The notes under the pieces were generated by a model. That model did no database searches. It worked only from the letters and a program-made list of their open reading frames with translations, and was not told where the DNA came from. From contig OY755177.1 of assembly GCA_963576735.1 (NCBI GenBank), forward strand, positions 6,758,001 through 6,822,000: a stretch of DNA of 64,000 bases, read 5' to 3'. A program made the translations under genes and the position numbers. The first letter of the stretch is position 1, and each line of letters starts with the position of its first letter. This DNA is from Bedellia somnulentella. Lineage: Eukaryota; Arthropoda; Insecta; Lepidoptera; Bedelliidae. Below are positions 1-9,337 of the stretch, in pieces.

Positions 1-1720
1 CATTTTACAACTGAAATCTCATCTCAAGTGTAAAAGTAAAAGCTGCCTATGAATGGGCTTTATTTGCTAGTAAAACACATTTTGTGGAGTTAACTTTATT
101 TATTGAATAAACACTTTTAAACAACCGCTCACATCATAGTTTCTGTTCACAAACTCATCTGTACTTCACATTTTTATCCTATTAGCATCACTTTTTCCTT
201 ATAGAAGCAACACAGTTTGTTTATACACATTGCAGTCATAAGAATGCTCTTTAAGTATGGATGCATACTCAAATTCTGAATAAACAGGAGCATTCAACAA
301 GACTATTTCCATACATCAGAGCTTCACTAGCTTTTGGGAATATAGGATATTGTTGAAATTGAAATGTAGTGAAGGTTGTTAAGTTAAATAATGCCCATCT
401 GCGCGATGGAACTGGCGAATGGGAATCTGGGAATGGACTGGCGGGATGGAACTAAGATGTTATAGGCAATATGTGCCATAGGCTGCACAGCATTTCTTCA
501 ATTTTCTCATCAAAAACTTATATAACTGTGCTATATCTGCAAACAAAAGACAATACAAACCATTAAAAGTATGCTGCTCACTTTCTAGTGAAATAATAGT
601 TATATAGAATAATAAAACTTAATTATATGATTCCCCTATCATTGTAAGGAAGTTTAGTCCACAGATTACAATATAGATACTACGTATGTTTAGTCGGACA
701 TTCCCTACCCGTTGCGATGTCGGGCTGCCAGCAACTGGCAGCTCAAAAAACCGCAAGTGCCGCAAGGTCAAATTTTGGCAGCAGCTGGCACGCGCGCGGG
801 GTGTACTTTTTACTTAATTTTTTAATAGTTTGGCTACTCTGAGATACAACTCAGCCTATTTAATGCACTCTGTGTTAAACAAGGAAATGAATGAGTTACT
901 TTTGTTCTATGCTTTACTTACTTTTTTTTTTATTGCCAAGCATTCAAAGTTTGTTGATCGTTTTTTTCGCGGCAATAAAAGTTTCTTAGTGCGGTTTTTT
1001 GCAAATATCTTTGGTTTTTTGTGGCCTTTATGAATGAGATAAGTGTGAAAACGATAGTTAAGTAAGTGTTCTATTATATAATGGCTTTCTGCAATAGCTT
1101 TTGCATATATTTTTGGTAAATATGAATCTTCAACTTATTTGTTTATCGTATCATTAATTTGTGTTTATCTTATCTTTAACTTATATTTATGAAATTATAG
1201 GTGTAATATAGTACTATATTATTTATACAAATCAGTAGATTATTAATTGCTCATTCTATTGATACTAAACACTAATATAGCTGCCATACAAAAGTAAATG
1301 GTAATTTGAAGTGTTCCGACACTTGTAATTCGATCCGCAAAACTACCCAATTAGTCGCTGCCGCGGCCGACACATTACTCGCTTGCGCGCCATTAGAGCG
1401 CAGCGCGCCGCACTGGAAGGGACAAACTAAACTTGTACACTTTGACTATGAAAACTATAGACAAAGCGATGTAACGTCATCCATTTTAAAAAGAGAAGCC
1501 CTTATTAAGTTCTTATATGTTAAAAAGAGACACAAAACTTTATTGTCATCTCTATCGCGTAACCCGTTTTGTTGATGTCACACTTTTAAATTGTGACAAA
1601 CAAGGCGACGACTTGTGAGCGATTTTAGTTTTCTTTTGATTTTGAGAAAGATTTTATTCATTTTTATATTGTTATTGTGACAAAAGAGACTCCATTAATT
1701 AAGTTATTGTTTAGTGAGGT
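1..1720. other. intergenic, no gene recognised
   Basis: No convincing gene is visible. A GC-rich patch near 1306-1440 and an 89-codon open frame at 1306-1575 are present, but the frame has no recognisable domain, its composition tracks the local GC rise, and no splice context supports it. The patch could be the promoter or leader of the THAP relic that follows. Confidence 0.4.
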
Positions 1721-2300
1721 ATGGTTGGGTGTAGCGTGCTTGGCTGCGGAAGCCACAGCGAAAAACACATCTAAGGATTGACTTTCCACAAGTGAGTGAG
1801 TTTTTTAATGTTTTTCTACAGATAAATACATAATAAATACATTGCGCGATCAGAAAAAAAGTGATTCAAATGTTAATTACGTTGAACTAGATTACTAGCA
1901 TTTTCTTTAGTTATTTTGAGCAATTTTTTAATAGCATAACCTAAAAATATGCAGTATCTCAGTGTTCCCATAATTCACGTTTTCATCCTACCCCGTTGTT
2001 AGGGTAAAATTTTCAAATTAGTAAACTGATGTTAATGAGTGAGTATATTATGAATTTCGTCGCGCTATAGCGACGCTGAATGATTTCCAATTGTTATCTA
2101 CGGAATTAGTAAGTAATAAATTTGTTATATTTATTTAATTTCTTCGTATTCATTACAGTTTTCCTAAAGACCCGAATCTACGAGAAAAATGGATTGCGGC
2201 CACTGGAAGATGCAATTGGAAATCAACCAAATATAAAATACTTAGATGTACAAATACATCATCTTTTGAAAAATGTGACTGAAATAGACGAATGAATTCG
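1721..2300 (+). pseudogene. THAP-domain zinc-finger relic (two exons)
   Basis: Exon 1 (1721-1791) opens with ATG and reads MVGCSVLGCG, the start of a THAP (C2CH) DNA-binding domain, and ends in GLTFH before a GTGAGT donor. Exon 2 starts at 2159 after a TTACAG acceptor and continues in phase with FPKDPNLREKWIAATGR, a very typical THAP stretch. Exon 1 carries an in-frame TAA just before GLTFH. The later Cys-His pair of the zinc site is not recognisable, and the frame closes soon after. THAP domains occur in host regulators and in P-element transposases; this piece is too short to tell which. I read it as a degraded gene or a transposon-derived copy. Confidence 0.6.
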
Positions 2301-3409
2301 AAATTTTCACACGAAACTGATTTTGTTTAAAGGTCAATAGTAAATAATGCAATAAAACTCATGTACAAAATAGTGCTGTCTTTTATTTTTCAAAATACAA
2401 ACATAGACCCCACTATACCCATGATGACCCGTATGATATTTACATAACTTGCACTTATGGAACAGCTGTTTTTTTTTGTCCAGTAACAAAGTTAGTCCCG
2501 TACAAAAATTTATTCGTAATCATGGGAAGATTCATCCCTGATAGTTAGTACAATGCTTTAGATTTCACGGTGTATTAAACATCAGTATAAATGGTAAAAT
2601 TAAACAAAAAAGATTGTATAATACTAGGAGCAAGTATGTATAATTACATGATTGTAGGAAATAATATAGTAAACAGTAAACCTTTACAATAAATAAAACG
2701 ACGTAACAATAAATTGACGTAATCAATTTTAAATTAAAAAGTAGCTTTTAGAATGGTGATTATAGTATTTTGGGGTAATTGTTTTCTAGTGATCGCAACA
2801 TTACAGGGAAAAATATTGCTATCTAAAAGAGGTACTCTCCCGTTGCATTATGACTCTGTCTATAGTGTTCATAGTCAAAGCTTATACATTAAAACTTTTG
2901 ATTTAAATTGAAAATTTCGAAACTTATATTGAGAAATTAAATATTTATGTTTACGTTGTTTGTTGTTTGGTTACAAAATGACAATATTTGACGTAAAATG
3001 AGTGAAATATGACAGATTTAGCTACTATTTTGGTTCAAAAAGACCGAATAAAATAGAGAAAAAAATATTCACAGACCAATGATGGCAACAACGCTCTGTC
3101 GATTCGGTGACAGGGCTCTCAGATCTCAACCGTCTGTCATATTGATGCTCATGCTCGCAAAAATGACATATGTTGGCTAACTGAGATGTTTTCTGACATG
3201 GCTCTCACTTCTTAGATGACAACTCATGCTACCCGGGCTGGAGTGCTATAAGTTGAGATAAATTTCACAAAGGTTGAGCAGTGATTGAAGAAACCTCAGA
3301 TATTTTGAAAACTACGCAACCCGTGCGAAGCTGGGCCGATCCACTAGTATTACATAAATTTGTATTTTTTTAAAATTTAAGATATGTAATAATTTCATAA
3401 GACTTATGA
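2301..3409. other. intergenic, no gene recognised
   Basis: AT-rich sequence with no recognisable coding region. Near 3297-3345 a short stretch on the minus strand resembles the ACTAGTGGATCGGCCC-type block found towards the 3' end of RTE-type LINEs in Lepidoptera, so part of this is probably old repeat DNA. Confidence 0.35.
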
Positions 3410-3835
3410 AATTATTAAATAAATAAATAAAATAAAATAAATAAAAAAGCCTTTATTTCTACTACTTATGACTTTATAGGTTTACATGCATAGAACATTA
3501 TAATGTACTTAAACTTAATTAAGTAAAACATTTTCACATATCACATGAAATATTTAAAACAATGTACATTCTAATTAATTCAAATAAAAGTTTGCGTGCA
3601 TAATTCATAATATAAATAAAATTCTAAATAAAAACATTGATTGATTGATTTCATATAAATAAATTAATTTTTACTTTATTATAATTATAATTATGTTTAA
3701 TTTTATTTAAAAACATTCTTCTGTAGTAGTCGCCTCCACGGCGTAGGCCTCCCCCAATGATCTCCACAAGCTTCTGTCTCTAGCTTTTGTCATCCAGTTC
3801 GGTCCACATGTTTGTAGGAAAATGTCTGCCCACCT
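3410..3835 (-). mobile_element. LINE 3' end, 5'-truncated
   Basis: On the minus strand 3722-3835 translates to a typical non-LTR C-terminus with the pattern RWADI...W..KARDRSLWRSLGEAYA. This matches the last 30 residues of the intact LINE at 17219-20056. It is followed by an AT-rich 3' UTR ending in an (AAATA)n-like tail at 3410-3450. Only the end of ORF2 is present, so this is a dead 5'-truncated copy. Confidence 0.7.
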
Positions 3836-3893
3836 CTATTCTGTGGCATCGACAAGTGTTTGTGTCGAAAATTTAAATTTTAGGATTTTAATT

Positions 3894-4249
3894 CAGCGTT
3901 GCCAGAATGTTACAAAAGTAACATTTTACGTTACTTTTGACCCTCTCATGTTACTTCCATGTTACATGACTCAATATGTTACTTTTGTGTTACTTTTCAG
4001 ATTTTTGATATATGTATATTACTAATACTCATAATTTATTGAATGTGAAATTGTTCATGAAGAAGTACCGCGCTTGTTGTTTTTCTCAATAAAATAAGGT
4101 GATGACGTTTTTTTTTTTTTTTTAGCCATATCTCAAGCGTTTTAGGCGCGCGCATACTAAGTTTCACAGGTCATGTTACTTTCCTCGTGTAAATGTTACT
4201 TTTTGAGCTGTGTCGTGTTATATTTGACCATCTGGCACTGGCAACACTG
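3894..4249. mobile_element. hAT-type MITE with 8-bp target duplication
   Basis: The ends are CAGCGTTGCCAG and, inverted, CAGTGTTGCCAG, the classical CAGnGTTGCCA hAT terminus. The flanks are identical 8-bp copies of TTTTAATT at 3886-3893 and 4250-4257. The 356-bp interior has no coding capacity and repeats the word GTTACTTTT several times. It is a non-autonomous element mobilised by a hAT transposase. Confidence 0.85.
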
Positions 4250-4631
4250 TTTTAATTGTATTTAAGATAGTTTTTGAAAGAATTTACACTGAAAAGATCT
4301 CCGTTTCATAAGGATAAGATATACTAAAAGGAGAATTGAAGTTTTACAAATATTTCGGGATTATATTAAAGTACTTTGTTTATCGCTTATTTCAACGGTT
4401 TTTTCAGGCCAGTATTTTTTCTTTATTTTACTCATATTACTCATATTACATTAAAACAATACCTCAGTATAACTAAGTACTGCATTAATAAGTTATATTT
4501 CTTCTTATCTACTTATATTTTCCTAGATATACTCTTATCATAAAATATAACCTTAAATTTGTCAATAAGTTATCTAGTAAATAAAACCTAGTTACACAAT
4601 ATCAAGTACCATTAGCTCAGAAATAGTTAAA

Positions 4632-6119
4632 ATGCCTACTCGCAGTGAAACTATTAGTAATTTAGAAAAGAAGTTAAATTCAGCCCTTTTAGAATTAAAA
4701 AAATCAAAAGAAAATATCATTAAATTGTTAGAGGAACGCGAGGATAGTGAGCAAGAAATTAACAATATTATTAAAACCAATTCTTGTTTAAGGAAACAAC
4801 TTGTTGATATGGACGCAGAGCTACAAGATAGCATAGCCCAAAGGATGGCCCTGCAAAGAGATGTTAGTTTGCACCAAGATAGTTATGATTTTCATGAAGC
4901 AGCACTTCAAGAGATAAAATTGTTAAAAGCACAACTGGCAGGAGCTGAATTGGAACTTCATACACTAAGGAGTAACAAATCTGAGGAGAACTCAATTATG
5001 CTACAGCAAATGTACGATAGCGTTATTCATATGCCAACTATAGACTTAACTACTCCGGTAAAAGAAAAAAAACCCCTACCTATTGTTAACATAAAAGGTT
5101 CAAAAAAGTTAAAGAAATACCTTAAACTTAAAAGAATTGTAAGAAATCATGTAAAAAAACTTAATAAACTAAGGTGTAGTCAACATCATGAGATGAAATT
5201 TAAGTTAAATAGGCTAGAAAAACTATGTAGTGATTATGAACTTTCTCTAGACAATAATAAAGTTAAACTTAGCCATGATAGTAATAGGATTATAGAATTG
5301 GAAAAATCTCTTCAAGATATTACATTAAAGTATCATAACAGCCACTTAGAGATGCAAAGCTACATAGAAGGTTTAGAAGAAATCATAGAATTAGGTAATG
5401 AAAATATCAAAACAGTAGAAACACTTTCTGGGTTTTGCAATAAGTGTGAAAGCGTAAGTACTGTCATAAATGATGTATCCCCTGAAAATAGAAATAATAT
5501 GGTTCAGCCCACTTTTGCTTACAATAGAGGTGTGTCGACTCAGAGGACTTTAGTCTTCTCCGATTCTCTTGGTGTTAACATTGGCCATCATTTAAACAAA
5601 GAATTAGACCAATGTATCTTAAATACTTGTATGCCCGGAGCAAGTTACTCACAAATAATAAATTCTGTTTTAAAAGCACAATATGACTCCAACACTACTT
5701 TAGTTATTTTAATTGGTTCAAGTAACATGGTTAAACCAAGTGACTTGAAGAAATCATTTGACAAGTTGGTTAATTTAAATGTCAGAAAAATAATTATAAG
5801 TGACTTCCTATATTCCAAGCATCTTAGCTATAAGGTTAATACTAGGATTTATAAATTAAATATGTTACTATATAATTTGACCTTGGGATATAGGCAAAAA
5901 ATTGTTAATTTTAATATAAATAACTATATTAAGAAACCATTTTTGACTAAAAGTACCTTGAAAGTACCTGAACATTCTAAAAAACGTCTAGCTATGTTAC
6001 TAGCTAGTAATATTATTTACAACAATGTTATTAATTTGAATAACATAACTATTTCAACTGACTTGGATGTAGTTATTATTACATGTACTAATGTATCTGC
6101 AAATTTAGCTTTAAACTAG
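4632..6119 (+). CDS. LINE ORF1: coiled coil plus SGNH esterase-like domain
   Basis: This 495-aa protein is probably the RNA-binding/accessory ORF1 product of a CR1-type LINE. Residues about 1-125 and 180-265 are charged heptad-rich coiled coil. From about residue 305 it resembles the SGNH/GDSL esterase known from CR1 ORF1: the nucleophile region VFSDSLG (near 309), a GASYSQI block, LIGSSNM (near 360), and a C-terminal VPEHSKKRLA with the expected histidine (near 446). The usual GDS is SDS here. Esterase activity is known for family members; activity here is inferred. The start is the first ATG after the 5' UTR. The stop TAG immediately follows a UUUAAAC heptamer. Confidence 0.8.
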   Translation: MPTRSETISNLEKKLNSALLELKKSKENIIKLLEEREDSEQEINNIIKTNSCLRKQLVDMDAELQDSIAQRMALQRDVSLHQDSYDFHEAALQEIKLLKAQLAGAELELHTLRSNKSEENSIMLQQMYDSVIHMPTIDLTTPVKEKKPLPIVNIKGSKKLKKYLKLKRIVRNHVKKLNKLRCSQHHEMKFKLNRLEKLCSDYELSLDNNKVKLSHDSNRIIELEKSLQDITLKYHNSHLEMQSYIEGLEEIIELGNENIKTVETLSGFCNKCESVSTVINDVSPENRNNMVQPTFAYNRGVSTQRTLVFSDSLGVNIGHHLNKELDQCILNTCMPGASYSQIINSVLKAQYDSNTTLVILIGSSNMVKPSDLKKSFDKLVNLNVRKIIISDFLYSKHLSYKVNTRIYKLNMLLYNLTLGYRQKIVNFNINNYIKKPFLTKSTLKVPEHSKKRLAMLLASNIIYNNVINLNNITISTDLDVVIITCTNVSANLALN

Positions 6120-8965
6120 GTAGTAAGACAAAGGAAAAGGCATACATTTCTCTTGTTCATCAGAACATACAGAGCCTTTCCTGCAAATTATTAGAATTAG
6201 AATTATTCATTAATAAGTACAATGCCAAAATACTTTGTTTAACAGAACACTGGTTAAAAGCCGAACAAATGAAGTTTAGTTTAAAGAATTACACAGTGGG
6301 CAGTTGTTTTAACAGAGAGTCCATAATGTGTGGGGGTAGTATGATACTATTATATGTAGACATTAAATTTAAAGAAAGAAAAGACATCTGTAGACTCTCT
6401 GTTGAACAACATGTAGAAATCTCATGCATTGAATTGAACAAGTACATAATTTTGTGTGTATATCGCCCACCCAAAGGTAACTATGACATCTTTGAAGCAG
6501 TGATGGAAGATGCTTTGGGGATGGCTTCCCGCAGCTCCAGAGAGGTTGTAGTTTGTGGGGATTTCAATGTTGACTTGTTGGGTGAGGGTCTAGTAAAGGA
6601 GAGAATATTAACATTTTTTCAATCATTTAATCTTCTAAATGTATTTAATGAGCCAACCCGAATTACCTCGACCTCTGCAACATGTTTAGATAATATTTAT
6701 TGCAATTGTGATTACTCCGGTCACTTCCTTTTTGATTGCATTACCTCAGACCACAAGGGTCAATTTATAAATTTAGAATTTACCATTGAAAAGAAAAAGT
6801 CAATAGTATGTAGACAGATAACTGAAAAAAAACTTAGCTTATTTGAAAATAATATTAGGTCTAGCATCAGCCCCCCAATGAGAAGCAGTGAATCATTAGA
6901 GAATTGTCTTTCTTTCATCAATGGGCTGAAAACAGAATTTAACAAAATCTTTAAAACTAAGGTAATACTGTGTAATACAAAATGCTCTTTTGCTGAATGG
7001 GCCACCACTGGAATTAGAATAAGTAGAGATCACCTATATAACATTTATAGAGAAAAGTCCTATAACTTCAACCAAGATTTTATTATTTATGTCAGAAATT
7101 ATTCAAAAATTTTCAAAAAAGTTTGTGGTGAAGCTAAATCTAGATGCATAAAACATAAAATTAAGAATTCTTCTAACAAGAGTAAGACTGTCTGGAAAAT
7201 AATTAACAGTGAAACTGGAAAACTAAAGTCCCCACATGATCTCAATTTATTATTAGATAATGAACTGATACAGTCAAGATCACAAATTGCTGACATTTTT
7301 GAAAATCATTTTATTAATACCCCTACTCAGACAACAGAGAAATTAAATGCATGTCCCCAAAAAGCTCTTGAGTTGTTGGAACGAAATGTTACCAAAACAA
7401 CAGCACAGTTTTCTTTCATGTATGTTGACAGTAATGATATAATTAAAAATTTTAAAACTATTAGTCTTAAAAAAACCGAAGACATAACCGGAATGTCAGT
7501 TTTCGTCATAAACAGAATAATAAATATAATCGCTCCACATTTAACGATACTTTTTAATAAATGTATAGATATAGGAGAATTTCCAGACTGCATGAAGTTA
7601 AGTAGGCTCATCCCACTCCATAAATCAGGAGATAGTCAGGACTTTACCAATTATAGGCCTATTTCTATTTTACCAGTTCTCAGTAAAGTTTTTGAGAAAA
7701 TCATGTCCAACCAAATGCTTTCTTATTTCAACAAACATAATATATTCCATGACGAGCAATATGGTTTCACCAAAGGTAGGTCTACTGTAGATGCAGGAGT
7801 GTCACTAATGAAACATATTTTTAATTCATGGGAAAACTCCCGGGATGCGTTAGGTATATTCTGTGACCTCACAAAAGCTTTTGATTGTGTAAAAAAAGAG
7901 ATAGCGTTGATTAAACTTAAATATTACGGTTTTGACGAGCAAGCACTGAAATTGATGGCATCATATCTTAATAAAAGAACTTTAAAGGTTGATATTAATG
8001 GAACCACGTCGGAAGGATCGGAAATAGAAATGGGCGTTCCTCAAGGTTCTATACTTGGCCCATTACTGTTTCTGATTTACATTAATGATTTACCATTTAT
8101 GGTACAAAAGTATTCTGAGATAGTTATGTTTGCAGATGACACATCTTTAATATTTAATGTAGCGAGATCCTCTACATCTCTTGACGACGTAAATAAAGCT
8201 ATCTCACTGGTATTGCATTGGTTTACTGTAAATAACCTGGTTCTAAATGCCAAAAAAACTAAATGTATTAAATTTACTTTACCGAATGTTAGGCAAGTTG
8301 AAAACAATATTGTTATTGATAGTGAAAAAGTAGAATTAGTGAAAGAGACAAAATTCCTAGGGATAATAATCGATTCTAAGTTGCAATGGGGACCCCATAT
8401 ACTAACACTTTCTAAAAGGCTGAGCTCAGCAGCGTATGCCGTGCGTAAGATTAGAGAAATAGCAGACGTAGAAACAGCTCGCATTGTGTATTTCAGTTAT
8501 TTTCATAGTATTATGTCGTACGGTATTTTATTATGGGGTAAAGCGGCTGATGTTCATAAAGTTTTCGTCTTACAAAAGCGAGCTATCCGATCTATTTACA
8601 TGTTGAGGTCGAGGTATTCGTTGCGCGAAAAATTTAAAGATATTGGCATTTTAACTGTCCCTTGCCAATACATATTTGAGAATTTAATGTATGCTAAAAA
8701 GAATATATGTCAATTTAGTAAAGTTAGTGATAGGCATACTGTTAACACTCGAAATAAGGACAAACTTAACGTACCGAAGTGGAGACTTAATAAAGTAAGT
8801 AACTCCTTTATGGGACTATCCCTCCAAATGTTCAACAAACTTCATTCTGACATGTTGGAATTGCCTGTGGCATCTTTTAAAAAGGCAATTAAAGCAATGC
8901 TTTTAAAGAAATCTTACTACAGTGTTCAAGATTTTTTAAACGACAAGGACCCAACGCGCACATGA
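6092..8965 (+). CDS. LINE ORF2: endonuclease and reverse transcriptase
   Basis: This is the apurinic-type endonuclease plus reverse transcriptase of the CR1-like LINE, which nicks target DNA and copies the element RNA into it. The first in-frame ATG is at 6269, but conserved endonuclease sequence (HQNIQSLSCK and LCLTEHWL) lies upstream in the same frame. The natural product therefore probably starts by frameshifting from ORF1; the frame opens at 6092. Endonuclease motifs are VVVCGDFNVD and ITSDHKG. RT motifs are LIPLHKSGD, YRPISILP, GFTKGRST, DLTKAFD, GVPQGSILGP and the catalytic FADD (near residue 620 counted from 6269). The frame is intact to its stop. No RNase H domain is seen. Confidence 0.9.
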   Translation, partial: CICKFSFKLGSKTKEKAYISLVHQNIQSLSCKLLELELFINKYNAKILCLTEHWLKAEQMKFSLKNYTVGSCFNRESIMCGGSMILLYVDIKFKERKDICRLSVEQHVEISCIELNKYIILCVYRPPKGNYDIFEAVMEDALGMASRSSREVVVCGDFNVDLLGEGLVKERILTFFQSFNLLNVFNEPTRITSTSATCLDNIYCNCDYSGHFLFDCITSDHKGQFINLEFTIEKKKSIVCRQITEKKLSLFENNIRSSISPPMRSSESLENCLSFINGLKTEFNKIFKTKVILCNTKCSFAEWATTGIRISRDHLYNIYREKSYNFNQDFIIYVRNYSKIFKKVCGEAKSRCIKHKIKNSSNKSKTVWKIINSETGKLKSPHDLNLLLDNELIQSRSQIADIFENHFINTPTQTTEKLNACPQKALELLERNVTKTTAQFSFMYVDSNDIIKNFKTISLKKTEDITGMSVFVINRIINIIAPHLTILFNKCIDIGEFPDCMKLSRLIPLHKSGDSQDFTNYRPISILPVLSKVFEKIMSNQMLSYFNKHNIFHDEQYGFTKGRSTVDAGVSLMKHIFNSWENSRDALGIFCDLTKAFDCVKKEIALIKLKYYGFDEQALKLMASYLNKRTLKVDINGTTSEGSEIEMGVPQGSILGPLLFLIYINDLPFMVQKYSEIVMFADDTSLIFNVARSSTSLDDVNKAISLVLHWFTVNNLVLNAKKTKCIKFTLPNVRQVENNIVIDSEKVELVKETKFLGIIIDSKLQWGPHILTLSKRLSSAAYAVRKIREIADVETARIVYFSYFHSIMSYGILLWGKAADVHKVFVLQKRAIRSIYMLRSRYSLREKFKDIGILTVPCQYIFENLMYAKKNICQFSKVSDRHTVNTRNKDKLNVPKWRLNKVSNSFMGLSLQMFNKLHSDMLELPVASFKKAIKAMLLKKSYYSVQDFLNDKDPTRT
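6110..6182 (+). promoter_or_regulatory. predicted -1 ribosomal frameshift site between LINE ORF1 and ORF2
   Basis: In the ORF1 frame 6110-6116 reads T TTA AAC, a canonical X XXY YYZ slippery heptamer, directly followed by the ORF1 stop TAG (6117-6119). A -1 shift enters ORF2, whose frame opened only 18 nt earlier and has no ATG for another 150 nt. Fifteen nucleotides after the heptamer, AGGAAAAGGC (6132-6141) can pair with GCCTTTCCT (6174-6182), with one bulged A. The loop can also form a nested TGTTC/GAACA hairpin. The spacer is longer than the usual 5-9 nt. Confidence 0.7.
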
Positions 8966-9337
8966 CCGTGTCCGTAAAGCTATAAATCTTCCCTCGTTAT
9001 TCCCAGGAATAATTGTCTGGTGAGGATTTTTCTTCTCACGTTATGTGATTGGTTTTTTGTGATGGACAATTTATTTTTATTATGTCAAACAAGCGTTTGG
9101 TTTTGTCGCATAGAAAATCTTTTATAAAGTAAAAACATGTTAATAAACTGAAATTGTACAAACCATGTTTTGAAAAAATGTGAATGTAAAGAGTTTCTTT
9201 GTTGCTTCTTCTCTTTACGAACACCTTCCGAAGCAACGGACTAATGATAAATTTAAAAACATTTGACGTTCAAAAAATGTTAGTTTTTAACTTAATTTTG
9301 AAGAATAAACTTTTTGACTTTTGACTTTTTTTTTGAC

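Larger units (their letters stand above)
4300..9337 (+). mobile_element. CR1-like LINE, nearly complete
   Basis: The element has a 5' UTR (boundary uncertain), ORF1 (4632-6119), ORF2 (open from 6092, ending 8965), and a 3' UTR ending in TTTTTGACTTTTGACTTT at about 9310-9337. The ORF1 esterase domain and the short 3' repeat instead of poly(A) fit the CR1/L2 group. A second copy of the same 3' UTR lies at 33673-33985, which independently defines the end. Both ORFs are free of internal stops, so the copy could be recent. No target duplication was found. Confidence 0.8.

Noticed and set aside
1306..1575. 89-codon open frame in a GC-rich patch
   Set aside because: No domain, no splice context and compositionally explained.
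8077..8484. 135-codon minus-strand frame
   Set aside because: It is antisense to the RT core of the CR1-like LINE; the conserved motifs are on the plus strand.
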